DNA of 64,000 nt. Origin: Moringa oleifera. Taxonomy: Eukaryota; Streptophyta; Magnoliopsida; Brassicales; Moringaceae. Numbering within the stretch: the first letter of the stretch is position 1; every line of letters begins with the position of its first letter. Both the position numbers and the translations under genes were made by a program. The notes under the pieces were generated by a model. That model was not told the DNA's origin. It ran no database searches and worked only from the letters and a program-made list of their open reading frames with translations. Of this stretch, positions 49,747-60,895 are shown piece by piece. The stretch lies in assembly GCA_021397835.1 (NCBI GenBank), contig JAJFZO010000229.1, forward strand, positions 4,126,501 through 4,190,500, given 5' to 3'.

Positions 49747-52700
49747 AATGCTAGTGCAATTATCTTGAGAAGTGGAACTGAGTTAAAAGAACCTGGCAAG
49801 ATTACCAAAGGATGCATCTCAAGAGAAGAGACTGAAAAAGAAGTAGTTCCTCAACCAGAGCTTGACCAGCCTAAGGGATCCAACAGAGAGCAATCAAAGA
49901 CTTCCATGTTAATTCCTCCCTTTCCTTCTAGATTATCTAAACCTAAGAAGAATGAGGAGGAAGAAAAGGAGATTTTTGATATCTTTTTCAAGGTCGAGGT
50001 AAATATTCTTTTACTTGATGCAATTAAACAAGTACCTCGATATGCCAAATTTTTGAAAGAGTTATGCACCAATAAGAGAAAATTAAAAGGTAATGAATTT
50101 GTAAGTATGGGGGAAAATGTTTCAGCTGTTCTTCAGAAAAAATTACCTCCTAAATGTAAGGACCCAGGTATGTTTACTATTCCTTGCAAAGTTGGTAATG
50201 TTAAGATTGAGAAAGCGATGTTAGATCTAGGTGCTTCAATAAATGTCATGCCATTATCCATTTACTCATCTTTGAACGCTGGACCATTAAAAGAAACTGG
50301 TGTGATTATTCAACTTGCTGATAGATCTAATGTATATCCTGAGGGAGTTTTGGAGGATGTTTTGGTACAAGTTAATGGATTGATTTTTCCTGCTGATTTT
50401 TATGTGCTTAATATGGAGGAAGATGATTCATCTAACTCATTAATTTTGTTAGGAAGACCATTCCTAAAAACATCCAAGACGAAAATTGATGTGCATGATG
50501 GTACACTTACAATGGAATTTGATGGTGAAATTATTAAATTTAATATTTATGATGCCATGAGATATCCTAGTGATTTATCTTCTGTTTTTGCTATGGATGT
50601 TATTGAACCTTTAGCACAGAAAATTTTTGATTTAAGTGATGAAGATAAGTTAAAAGTTGTACTTAATAAGAGTTGGAGTTTTGGAAGATCACAAAAAATC
50701 TTGCAAAAGTTTACATTGGATTCAGACTTGCAGGATACAATTCATGAATTGGAATCACTACAACCTATGAGGTATGACATTTCTTATATTGATTTGCCTC
50801 TTTCTCACACAAAACTCCTTCCTTCTATTATACAGGCACAAAAATTAGAGCTAAAACCCCTACCAGATCATTTAAAGTATGTCTTTTTAGGAGAAAAAGA
50901 GACTCTTCCAATCATAATCTCTAATAAACTTTCTATCTTAAAGGAAGAAAAATTGACTCGAGTACTTAAAGAGTATAAAAAGGCCATTGGTTGGACCATA
51001 GCCGATATTAAGGGATTAAATCCTTCCACATGCATGCATAGGATACTATTAGAGGAAGATTGTAAACCCTCCAAGCAACCCCAACGTAGATTGAATCCGC
51101 CTATGATGGAAGTGGTAAAGAAAGAAATCTTGAAGCTTCTTGATGCAGGTATGATCTATCCAATTTCAGATAGTGAATGGGTAAGCCCAATTCAAGTTGT
51201 TCCGAAGAAAACCGATATAACAACAATAGAAAATCCTGATGGTGAGTTAATACCCACTCGTATTCAAAATGGATGGAGGGTATGTATAGATTATAGGAAG
51301 TTAAATGCATCAACTAGAAAAGATCATTTTCCTCTTCCATTTATTGATCAAATGCTAGAAAGATTAGCAGGTCATACCCATTATTGTTATCTTGATGGTT
51401 ATTCAGGTTTTCATCAAATCCCTGTTGCACCTGAAGATCAAGAGAAAACAACATTCACATGCCCATTTGGTACTTTTGCATATCGGCGCATGCCATTTGG
51501 ACTTTGTAATGCTCCTGCTACATTTCAGAGGTGTATGGTTAGTATATTTTCTGATTATATAGAGAACATCATAGAGGTGTTTATGGATGACTTTACAGTT
51601 TATGGTGATTCTTTTGATGCATGTTTAACTAACCTTACCAAAGTACTTAAAAGATGCATAGAAAAGAACCTTGTTTTAAATTATGAAAAGTGTCACTTTA
51701 TGGTTAATCAAGGTATTATTCTAGGACATGTTGTATCCTCTAAGGGAATTGAAGTTGATAAAGCTAAGGTAGAAATTATAAAATCTTTATCTTACCCCAC
51801 AAGTGTGCGGGAAGTTCGCTCTTTTCTTGGACATGCAGGATTCTATCGACGTTTTATCAAGGATTTTTCCAAGATCACTAAACCCTTATGCAGGTTACTA
51901 CAAAAAGATATGGTGTTTGAATTGGATGAGGCATGCAAAGATGCATTTGACAAGTTGAAGGATATGTTAACAACCGCACCAATTATCCAATCACCAAATT
52001 GGAATCTTCCATTTGAGATCATGTGTGATGCGAGCAATCATGCAATTTGTGCTGTTCTTGGACAGAGAATTGGAAGAATTCCTCATGTCATTTATTATGC
52101 TTCAAGAATACTTGATAGTACACAAAGCAATTATTCCACAACAGAAAAAGAACTTTTATCCATTGTGTTTGCTTTAGAAAAATTTCGCTCATATCTACTT
52201 GGTACTAAAGTGATTGTTTATTCTGATCATGCAGCTCTCAAGTACTTACTATCGAAGAAGGAGGCAAAACCTAGACTTATTCGATGGATACTTTTGCTAC
52301 AAGAGTTTGATTTGGAGATACGTGATAAAAAGGGTGCAGAAAATTTGGTTGCAGATCATCTTAGCAGGTTAACTACGAGTGAAGAGTCATCACCATTAAA
52401 AGACGACTTTTCAGATGAATCTCTTTTTTCTATTCATAAGATAAGGCCTTGGTATGCTGATATTGCTAATTACTTAGTTACTGGAATATTACCAAGTGAT
52501 TTATCTAGGGTTCAGAAAGACAAAATTAAAAAAGATGCTAAATGTTATGTTTGGGATGACCCTTACTTATGGAAATATTGTTCTGATCAAATTATTCGAA
52601 GGTGTGTGGTGAAACACGAAATTGATTCTATTTTAAATTTTTGTCATCCGTATGCATGTGGAGGACACTTTGGTCCCAAAAGAACAGCTCGTAAAATATT

Positions 52701-53290
52701 AGGGTGTGGATTATTTTGGCCTACTATATTTCATGATTCATATATATTTTGTAGGACTTGTGAACAATGTCAAAAGACTGGAAATTTAGGACATAGAGAT
52801 CAAATGCCACTTACTTTTATTCTTGTTTGTGAAATATTTGATGTATGGGGTATTGACTTCATGGGTCCTTTTCCTTCTTCTTGAAATAATATTTATATCC
52901 TACTTGCTTTGGATTATGTGTCAAAATGGGTGGAAGCTAAAGCTACCCGTACTAACGATGCTAAAGTGGTTGTAAATTTTGTCAAATCTCATATTTTTGT
53001 TAGGTTTGGGACACCAAGGGCTATAATAAGTGATCGTGGAACTCACTTTTGCAATAGAGTGGTGGAAGCTTTAATGAAGAAGTATAATGTTACCCATCGA
53101 ATCTCTACTGCTTATCATCCGCAGACAAATGGACAAGCTGAAGTATCTAATAGAGAAATCAAGTCTATACTTGAGAAGACTATCAACCTAAATAAGAAGG
53201 ATTGGAGTATGTGACTTGATGATGCACTATGGGCTTATCGAACAGCCTATAAGACCCCTATAGTTGAAATTCAAAGTCCAGATACCGTTA
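49747..53290 (+). pseudogene. pol of the Athila-like element (PR-RT-RH-INT), broken
   Basis: The main frame 49765-52884 spans 1039 codons. Protease DLGAS at residues 154-158. Reverse transcriptase with YLDGYSGFHQI and the FMDD box at 606-609. RNase H with CDAS (Asp755) and the TEKELLS block. Integrase HHCC finger with His961, His968, Cys999, Cys1002, and the first catalytic Asp1031 in GIDF. TGA at 52882-52884 then stops the frame. The rest of the integrase core (SDRGTHF and [10 protein letters not shown], 52909-53214) continues in the same frame up to a second TGA. After AYRTAYKTPI (53236-53265) the text jumps to a piece resembling the integrase C-terminal tail, so a deletion is likely. Confidence 0.88.
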
Positions 53291-54781
53291 TCAAGAATGA
53301 AATTCGATGAGAGAGCACTCTATGACAAGATGGAATTCGATCCACCTTTTTCGTCTCCCCAGTGGTAAACGAAGTCTTTATGATGCTCGATATATTCAGG
53401 GAATTTTCTACTTCTCTTATTCTTTTATTATTTTTGAGCATTTATTTTTAATACATTGAGGACAATGTATGATCTAGGTATGGGGGAGAGTTTTTAACAT
53501 GCTATTATTTTTAAAATATTTAAAATCCAAGAAAATCTTGCTCTAAAAGGTACTTAATTTGTGTTTGTGATCTCTCTTTTCTGAGTTCTAGATCCTTCCA
53601 ATGCTTGTTCCAAAAAAAAAAAAGAGTTTTATGTGTGCAAATATAACTTTAAATTCTCATTTACTGTACTATGATTAGTTGCTTTTAATGATATATTGGA
53701 TTGAAAATTGTATGAGATCTAACACATATAACCCTTTTTGGTGAGTTTTGGGCCAATGAGCATTTATTACATTATGCTCAATTTTCTTCTTTGTGTGTGT
53801 CATACATAGTTAATTTTTCTAGAACTTGCTTTGTTATACATGTCAAATCATTCCTTTGAAGAATTAGATGTACTTAATCATAAGGGTATTTAGGTGAAAA
53901 CCATCTTCTTTAAAATATTTAGCCTCTTTCGAAAAGCCTACCATATTCATATACCCCTAGAGAGCCAACTTTGAGCCTTAGCCTTTTCTTTGGAATTTAA
54001 CCTTGATACAAGTCATAATAACTATTCTTTTGATTTTTCTTTTTGAACCCTGAATTGAAGGATTATATGAGCTTACTCATATAAAACTTTCACTTATCTT
54101 AGAAAAGATTGCAAAATATTAAGAATCAATGGTCCAAGTAATTAGAAAAAAAAAAAGATATGAGAAAGATCAAGAAACAAAAAAAAAAAAGAAGAGAAAG
54201 AAATTTGGAAAAAAAAAACAAAAAAAAAGAGAGAAAAGGATTGAGAAAAAAAATGGTATAAATTCTCATTACTTGGATTTGTGCAATGTGATTGAAGCAA
54301 TCTTTTGATGTTACGTCATAAAGTTTTGTATGAAAAAAAAAAGTTTTGTATGATTCCTTCAATTCCATTAACCCAAAACCCTTTTATCATACCTTACCTA
54401 AGCCCCATTACAACCCATTTTAAAACTCTTAGATTTTTGCATTTTAATTCATTCATTGGTAAAAGAGACATGATATACAAGCAAGCTTATGGTAAAAGTT
54501 TTCTATGTATTGACTAGAGAGCTTATTTAATCCCTCAAAACACTTCGAGTGAATGAGTGAATCTAAGGAGAGGGTGTTAGATCTTATGCATTTTAAGTTC
54601 AATAAAATCGTTAAGGCGATTACTGATCATGTATGCTCCTTATGAGAATTCTTTTGTGATCTTATGTTTTAATGCATGAAAAGAATATATTATTTTGGAT
54701 AAGCAAAGGAAGAAGAATGAAGGATGATGAGATGAGATGATGAGCTTGAATTATTGTATGCTTGAGGACAAGCATTATCTA
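53291..54781 (+). other. Internal 3' region of the Athila-like element
   Basis: About 1.5 kb without coding frames. It contains the word GTATGGGGGAGAG at about 53479, an A-tract region (54145-54250) and AGATGATGAG repeats near 54720. Athila members often carry an envelope-like gene here; none is present. Confidence 0.7.
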
Positions 54782-54795
54782 AGTGTGGGGGAATT
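54782..54795 (+). promoter_or_regulatory. Polypurine tract
   Basis: AGTGTGGGGGAATT directly precedes the 3' LTR and would prime plus-strand DNA synthesis. Confidence 0.8.
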
Positions 54796-55996
54796 TGATA
54801 GAATGCATAATAATCATATATATTATTATATTTTCTCGTATTTTATTGGTTATAAATGATTAAATCTTGGATTTTGACTATGTTTTATATTTAATAGGGT
54901 GGATTGAGGAAATCAACTAAGATGGACTCAAATTCATTATTTGAATATATAAAGTTGGATTCCTAAGAGATGTGGATGAACTAGAAGATGTCTTTGGATA
55001 AGGCGCTGAGACTCCCAATAACATTAGAATTTCACCGAACGAAGACTTTATCTTTTATTTAAAAAGCAATTGTAGAATTTTATCTTTATCTTTATCTTTA
55101 AGAGTCCTAGTTAAAATAGGTTATTATGTTTAAGGATTATTATATAAAGGGGAGGTAGTTCCTTCAAAGGAACATCCAGAGTTTATTTTTTACTTTCTTC
55201 TTTTCGTAGGTCTTTTTCTTTTCATGGATTGCTAAACATCTCTTCCAGTCAAAGGATAATCAAGGGTTTGATTCTTCAGAATTGTGAGATCTAACTGGTT
55301 TTATTTGTTTTTTTATTTCTTCATTGTTTATTTATCTTCTGTGCTTATTGAAAATATTATCTTGGTTGATTGCAACAAAAAGGGCCCTTTGTTTAATCAT
55401 CAAAATAATAGGTTACTATTTAGAACTTTAAATCCGTAATTGTTTAAGTGTTCTAATATAAGTAGTAAATAACATAGTTGATTACAAAAGAGGTTTTCAA
55501 TTTATGTTATGAAGATAAATAATCTAGTTTAAATAAACCTACATATGTGTTTATTGGCTAGAATTGGTAGTTTTTCTAATTCTTAATGCTATTGGTAAAT
55601 TAAATCCTAAGATCGTATCTAGGGTTATTTATTGATAAGAGAAATAATTAGAGATCGTATCCTGGTTATCAAAGAAGTAAGGAAAAACAGGTTGTTAGGT
55701 GGTACCAACAACCATAACTAATTCAGTGAAGATTAAAAGATTTTTATCTTTGCATCAATGATCAATTCCTAAATCAAACCTGAAATTACACCTTTGATTG
55801 GATACTTTATTACATTAATTTTTTCTTTCCTATTTGATCTATTTTTAACTCCTCAAACCCCCTTTTCTTTTATTTTATTTTGCAAAAAAATAAATCTAAC
55901 CAATCTTTGTGGAAACGACCTTGCTCATCTATACTACAAGTTTAATATTTTGAGCAAGAATTTAGGAATTTAATTTGTTGGTCTCGACAACCACCA
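54796..55996 (+). repeat. 3' LTR of the Athila-like element
   Basis: 1201 bp, same ends as the 5' LTR. One T is missing from a T-run (about 55310), and it carries nine substitutions relative to the left copy. Confidence 0.93.
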
Positions 55997-56000
55997 ATAA

Positions 56001-56949
56001 ACTATATGCACAATGAGATGGTTAAAAAATAATGTGCAGTAGTGATTTTTAAAAGTTTGATAGTGATTTGTAATTTGATGATTTGTGCATAAGAATATTG
56101 TTAGGATGGTTAAAGAACTTGACAAACGAATACTGTCAAGATGTTAAAGAAATTAAGTTCTGTATCATGTGTATATCGTTGGTGAAATTTTATGTTCAAT
56201 GTTGACTTATAGAAAATAGTTATTTATCAATATGTGATAGTAATTTATAGATCCATATTAATGAAATGTAATAGTAAATAGTGATTAATGAATGTATAAT
56301 AATAATGAAAAGTATTCATTTTTTTTACAGATGATAGAGAATAACTCATACAATATTTTTATAGAATAGTTGTTTGATGGTTCTGTCATTGAATTGAATT
56401 GATCATTGTGGGGTTTTTTTATTTGAACTTTGTTTTTAGAAGGGTAAATCTGAAAATGCATCTATTTTATTTGATGATTCTATCATTGAATTGATCATTA
56501 AAAGGTTTTTCAAGTCAAACTTATTTTGAGAAGGGCAGATTTGAAAATGTAATACTTTTATGTTTATTTTAGTTAATTTCATTTTTGTATAGAATCTTTT
56601 AAACTAAGTTGAACAAACAGAGTGACTCCTTTAGGTTATCCAGTTGCATTTATTGAAGCAACACTTAATTTTCTTTCTCCAGATAAAAAATCACTATTAA
56701 CTTGATTAATTTACCTTGATATGAAAAATAATACTTTAAATGCTATCAAAATTACTATCATGAATGAAATTAATCATTCTCTTTGTTATGGTACTATAAT
56801 AATATTTTTCGTCACTACAATAGTAGAATAAATAACTACCATCTTGTCCACATTTATATTTGCACATTGCTCGACCAAATACAAGTAGATATAATTGCAT
56901 GGTGAATGACCCAATATAGTTACAGTAACACATATAAAACATAGTAAAA
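56001..56949. other. AT-rich DNA between the gypsy and copia elements
   Basis: Begins with the repeat shared with 45890-46015. An open minus-strand frame (56954-56736) has no recognisable domain. A short stretch at about 56615-56700 (PLGYPVAFIEATLNFLSPDKK on +) might belong to the copia remnant, but this is weak. Confidence 0.45.
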
Positions 56950-57490
56950 ATCAATAGAAAGTCATTGACAGAATTCTAGGATATCTTAAAAAGATAAAAG
57001 AGTTTGGTCTATTTTATTGTAATTTTCTCACAATGCTAAAGGGATTTTGTGATGCAAGTTTAATTACAAGCCCTAGTGATAACAAATCTACTTTGGTTTG
57101 GTTATTCAATCTCAGAAGAGGACCTATAAGTTGGGCTTTGAAAAAGCAAATTTGAGTAACACATTCAACTATGGAATCTCAATTCATACCAACAACAATA
57201 GCAGGCAAGGAAGTTGAATGGCCAAGAAATTTTTTATTAAACATTGAGTTGTGGCCACAACCAATGCTAGTAATTTTCTTGTATTGTGATAGTAAGGTTG
57301 CCATATCTAAGCCTCATAGTAAAATTTACAATAAAAAGTCTAGATGCATTAGTGTAAGGCACAAATATATTTCACCATAGTATATGTGAGATTCAAAAAC
57401 AATTTGATAGATCCTCTTACTAAAAGGTTGCCTCAAGATATGGTAAGAAATTCCTATGTTGGAATGGGACTAAAATCCTTATTATAAGAT
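56950..57490 (+). pseudogene. Ty1/copia RNase H remnant
   Basis: Read with stops and one or two shifts, it gives RILGYLKKIKEFGLFY, then GFCDASLITSPSDNKST, ISWALKKQ, HSTMESQFIPTT, CDSKVAI and DPLTKRLPQDMV. These are the ordered hallmarks of copia RNase H. The catalytic Asp of CDAS and the Glu of MES.F are visible, but stops at 57154-57156 and 57378-57380 kill the frame. No LTR pair was found, so this is a truncated fragment. Confidence 0.8.
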
Positions 57491-58311
57491 GCATGTAATG
57501 GTAATCCGACCTTAAATTAATATAAACAAAAGACAAAGTTTAAGGGGTAACAACAAATTACATTTTAGCATTTATTTAACACCTAATAATTAGTAGGTTC
57601 CATTTGATTTATTTAGTCTTATTTGATACAATAAGAGTAGGTTAAGTAGAACTCTTAATGGAATTTACTTTTTATAAAGTGTTTAACAAGAACAAATTTA
57701 GAAATCTTTACCTATATGAGCATAAGAACGATGCCGGTCTAAGCAAAGATTATGGGTTTATCTTTGTAAATGTTCATCATTCCAAATTTAGCACATGGCC
57801 TTTTAAGTGCTAAAGTAGGAAAAGTCTCCAAATTTTGCACATGGCCTTGTAAGCGTAATATTTGATACAAAACATTACAAAATGAAGAATTATTGTAGTT
57901 TATAATGTTTGAACAAGTATCCCACATTACTGATTTTAAAAGATATATAAATGCAAAAGTGTAAAGTCAAGATAATTTAAGATAAGAGGTATATAATACA
58001 ATATATCAAAAAACTTGAGATTTGACTACTTAGAACTCAATTACTTGAGTAGTTTATATTTAAATCAAAAAATATTTTATATATTTATTTATTAATAAAT
58101 AGTTCCTACTTCATTTTATTTATTTTAAATATATTTTTTATTAAATTTGTTTTATTGTATCTTAAAAGCATAATTACCTTAAGAGCTATGATAGTTCATG
58201 TTTCAAAACTTACAGGTTTAATTTTCTTTTAGTGAATATTTTATTTAACAATACCCTGGGTGGGATTTCATGCACAAACCAATTAAACTTTTTTGTAGTA
58301 TCCATGAAGTG
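57491..58311. other. Probable copia 3' flank, then AT-rich DNA
   Basis: Contains two imperfect copies of CCAAATTTAGCACATGGCCTT (57781 and 57829). It may include the copia 3' end, but I could not identify an LTR. Confidence 0.4.
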
Positions 58312-58609
58312 ATAACAATGATCCCAAAAGAATGCTATCCTCTCCAAACATTTTGGCCAGGCCAACCGTTTCGTGGTAAGCTCGTAGAGCTTGGCGTACC
58401 TTTTGCCGACCTAACAATGATCCCAAAAGAATGCTATCCCCTCCAAACAGTTTGGCCAGGCCAACCGCTTCGTGGTAAGCTCGTGGAGCTTGGCGTACCT
58501 GTCGCCGACCTAAAAATGATCCCAAAAGAATGCTATCCTCTCCAAACATTTTAGCCAGGCCAACCGCTTCGTGGTAAGCTCGTGGAGCTTGGCGTACCTT
58601 TTGCCGACC
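58312..58609. repeat. Three tandem 99-bp units
   Basis: Units starting at 58318, 58417 and 58516 (ATGATCCCAAAAGAATGC) each end in GCCGACC. Identity between units is above 93% by eye. The GC content is clearly above the flanks. 99 bp is 33 codons: on + the frame reads MIPKECYPLQT..PGQP.RGKLVELGVP.ADL per unit, with a stop (TAG) in the third unit. The minus strand is also open across it. Confidence 0.9.
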
Positions 58610-59338
58610 GACTTATTCTTTGCCCCTTCTGGCCTGCTCATATCTTAAGATGATGCATCTATTTTCTAGTCATGTCCGTTTTGATGAGCTCGTTCTCTGG
58701 GCTTCAAAGTTCATGGAAGTTTGATTTCTATTTTTAAAATAGTTTTTTAAAAAACAAAAAAGAACAAAAACTTTTGTTTGGTAAATCTGTTCAGGAGAAG
58801 TTGATTTTAAAAATAATATTTGTTTCTTAGTTTTTAAAATAAAAAACATGTCAAGATTATTATTGTTTTGTTTTTTAATTTTCACAGAAAACACGTTTTT
58901 ATTAATGATATTATTGTGGTTATGAATTAATTCAAAAAATTATAATAAACTGTTTTTAAAATAATATTATCAAATAAGTTTTTTTCAAAATAACTCTTAA
59001 AAATTATTTTTAAAAAAGCATAAAAACTAAACCACGGGAAACCATAAACACATGTCAATAACAAACAGAGCCATATGGCTTTTGTTTCCATTATAATAGA
59101 GTTGTTGATTCTTGCTACATATTAAGAAATTATATATTTGTATTACCACAAATTATCTCTTATGCAGTATCAAGCACACCACAACCCGCCAAATGAGCAG
59201 ATAAGTCAAAAATTAGCAAAACCAGTCACTATCATCAAAAGTAAGCCTTTACGTGTGCTTATGTGCAGCTTGTTTTCTGGAATTTATTTCTCAGTCAGTG
59301 GCAATAGTTCGATCACTTCTGCTGTGTGTCACAGAAAG
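58610..59338. other. Upstream region of CYP89A gene 4
   Basis: A/T-rich to about 59000. No strong TATA box; TTATATATTTG near 59128 is too far from the ATG to be convincing unless the 5' UTR is about 170-200 bp. An open frame in phase with the gene begins at 59138 but is not family-like. Confidence 0.45.
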
Positions 59339-60895
59339 ATGGAAACTTGGTTTCTCGTTCTCGTCTCCATATCCGTCTCTCTTCTTCTCAGGTCCATTGT
59401 CGTCAATTTTGCGTTCTCCCTGACCGGCAAGAACCCATCTCGCAGCCTTCCTCCGGGTCCTTTCACCTTACCGGTCATCGGCAGCTTCCTGTTGCTTCGA
59501 AAATCCTTGTCCGAGATCGAACTAATCCTCCGGGGCCTTCATGACAAGCTCGGCCCCATGGTGACCCTCAAAATCTGGTGGCTTCTCGCCATCTCTGTTG
59601 CCGACCGCTCTTTGGCCTACCAAGCCTTGAACCAGAATGGCGCCGTCTTTTCCGATCGCCCCCCAGCGCTTGCTGTCAATAAGATCCTTAACAGCAACCA
59701 GCACAACATTAGTTCCGCCTCGTACGGCCCTCTGTGGCGTCTCTTTAGGCGGAACCTGACCTCAGAAATCCTCCACCCTTCAAGGGTGAAGACCTACTCT
59801 CACGCCCGTAGGTGGGTTTTGCACGTACTTGAAGAACGACTCGGGTCGGAGCAGAGTCGATCTGGTGAGCCCGTTTGCGTATTGGATCATTTCCAATACG
59901 CTATGTTTTGTTTGTTAGTGCTTATGTGCTTCGGGGACAAGCTGAATGAAGAACAAATCCAACAAATCGAGAACATTCAACGTCGCTTGCTGTTGAGTTT
60001 TGGAAGATTCAACATACTGAATTTCTGGCCAGTAGTCACAAAGTTTCTGCTTCGTAGACGATGGGAGGAGTTGTTCCAGCTTTGCAAAGATCGAGAGGAG
60101 GTATTGGTTCCTTTGATAAAAGCGCGAAAGAAGCTGAAGGAAGAAAAATTAAACAAAACGAACGATGATGAAGAACATGTTCTGTCATATGTGGACACAC
60201 TGTTGGATCTGGAGCTACCTGGGGAGAAGAGGAAGCTTGATGAACGGGAACTGGTTAGTTTGTGCTCGGAGTTCCTCAATGGGGGCACCGATACTACATC
60301 CACGGCTTTGCAGTGGATCATGGCGAATTTGGTGAAATATCCGCATATGCAGGAGAAGCTATTCATGGAGATCAAAGGAGTTGTGGGGGTTGGTGAGGAG
60401 GAGATCAAAGAAGATGATCTCCAGAAGATGCCATACCTAAAGGCGACAGTTTTGGAGGGCTTGAGGAGACACCCTCCTGCACATTTTGTGCTGCCACACA
60501 GAGTGACTGAGGATACGCAGTTGGGTGGCTTTCTGGTGCCAAAAAATGGAACTATCAACTTCATGATAGCTGACATGGGGTGGGATCCGAAAGTGTGGGT
60601 GGACCCAATGGCCTTCAAGCCTGAGAGGTTTCTCAGTGGCGATGGTGGTAAAGCAGAAGCCTTTGATATCACTGGAAGCAGAGAGATTAAGATGATGCCA
60701 TTTGGGGTGGGTAGGAGGATCTGTCCTGGGCTTGGTTTGGCTCTGCTTCATTTGGAGCTCTTTGTGGCCAATTTGGTTTGGAATTTTGAATGGAAGGCTA
60801 TGGATGGAGACAATGTGGACCTGACAGAGAAACAAGAGTTCACAACGGTGATGAAATATCCACTGCGAGCTAACATTTCGCCAAGGAAAAAATGA
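59339..60895 (+). CDS. CYP89A: Cytochrome P450, CYP89A family, gene 4 of 4
   Basis: Single exon, 518 aa from [10 protein letters not shown] at 59339. The in-frame upstream extension of 67 codons is rejected because it precedes the membrane anchor shared by all copies. It has [12 protein letters not shown] hinge, I-helix GGTDTT (315-320), EGLR, PERF, and heme loop [10 protein letters not shown] with Cys462. The Ala usual at the second position after Phe-Gly is Val here, the only copy with this change. Another local difference is [13 protein letters not shown], where the others have a Ser/Arg-rich turn before the (I/W)(F/W)V(A/N)DR segment. The frame is intact. Likely an active or substrate-shifted monooxygenase of the same type as genes 2 and 3. 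Confidence 0.93.
   Translation: METWFLVLVSISVSLLLRSIVVNFAFSLTGKNPSRSLPPGPFTLPVIGSFLLLRKSLSEIELILRGLHDKLGPMVTLKIWWLLAISVADRSLAYQALNQNGAVFSDRPPALAVNKILNSNQHNISSASYGPLWRLFRRNLTSEILHPSRVKTYSHARRWVLHVLEERLGSEQSRSGEPVCVLDHFQYAMFCLLVLMCFGDKLNEEQIQQIENIQRRLLLSFGRFNILNFWPVVTKFLLRRRWEELFQLCKDREEVLVPLIKARKKLKEEKLNKTNDDEEHVLSYVDTLLDLELPGEKRKLDERELVSLCSEFLNGGTDTTSTALQWIMANLVKYPHMQEKLFMEIKGVVGVGEEEIKEDDLQKMPYLKATVLEGLRRHPPAHFVLPHRVTEDTQLGGFLVPKNGTINFMIADMGWDPKVWVDPMAFKPERFLSGDGGKAEAFDITGSREIKMMPFGVGRRICPGLGLALLHLELFVANLVWNFEWKAMDGDNVDLTEKQEFTTVMKYPLRANISPRKK

Larger units (their letters stand above)
47142..55996 (+). mobile_element. Athila-like Ty3/gypsy LTR retrotransposon, young but defective
   Basis: An 8.86-kb element with LTRs 47142-48343 and 54796-55996, both starting TG and ending CA. 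It is flanked by the 5-bp target duplication ATAAA (47137-47141 and 55997-56001). A tRNA-Asp primer site follows the left LTR, and a G-rich polypurine tract precedes the right LTR. gag, protease, reverse transcriptase, RNase H and integrase come in gypsy order. The tRNA-Asp primer and GTGTGGGGGAA-type polypurine tract fit the Athila lineage. The LTRs differ by 9 substitutions (8 transitions) and one indel in about 1.2 kb. The coding frame has four in-frame stops and a truncated integrase, so it cannot move by itself. No envelope-like frame is visible. Confidence 0.93.

Noticed and set aside
58283..58549. Minus-strand 88-codon repeat protein over the 99-bp units
   Set aside because: Both strands are open because the period is a multiple of three. 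No start context, no family and no downstream gene structure.
59138..59338. In-frame 67-codon N-terminal extension of CYP89A gene 4
   Set aside because: It would precede the membrane anchor, and all four copies align from METW. The ATG at 59339 is the better start.
59977..60672. 231-codon minus-strand frame inside CYP89A gene 4
   Set aside because: Shadow of the P450 coding strand; similar antisense frames occur over the other copies.
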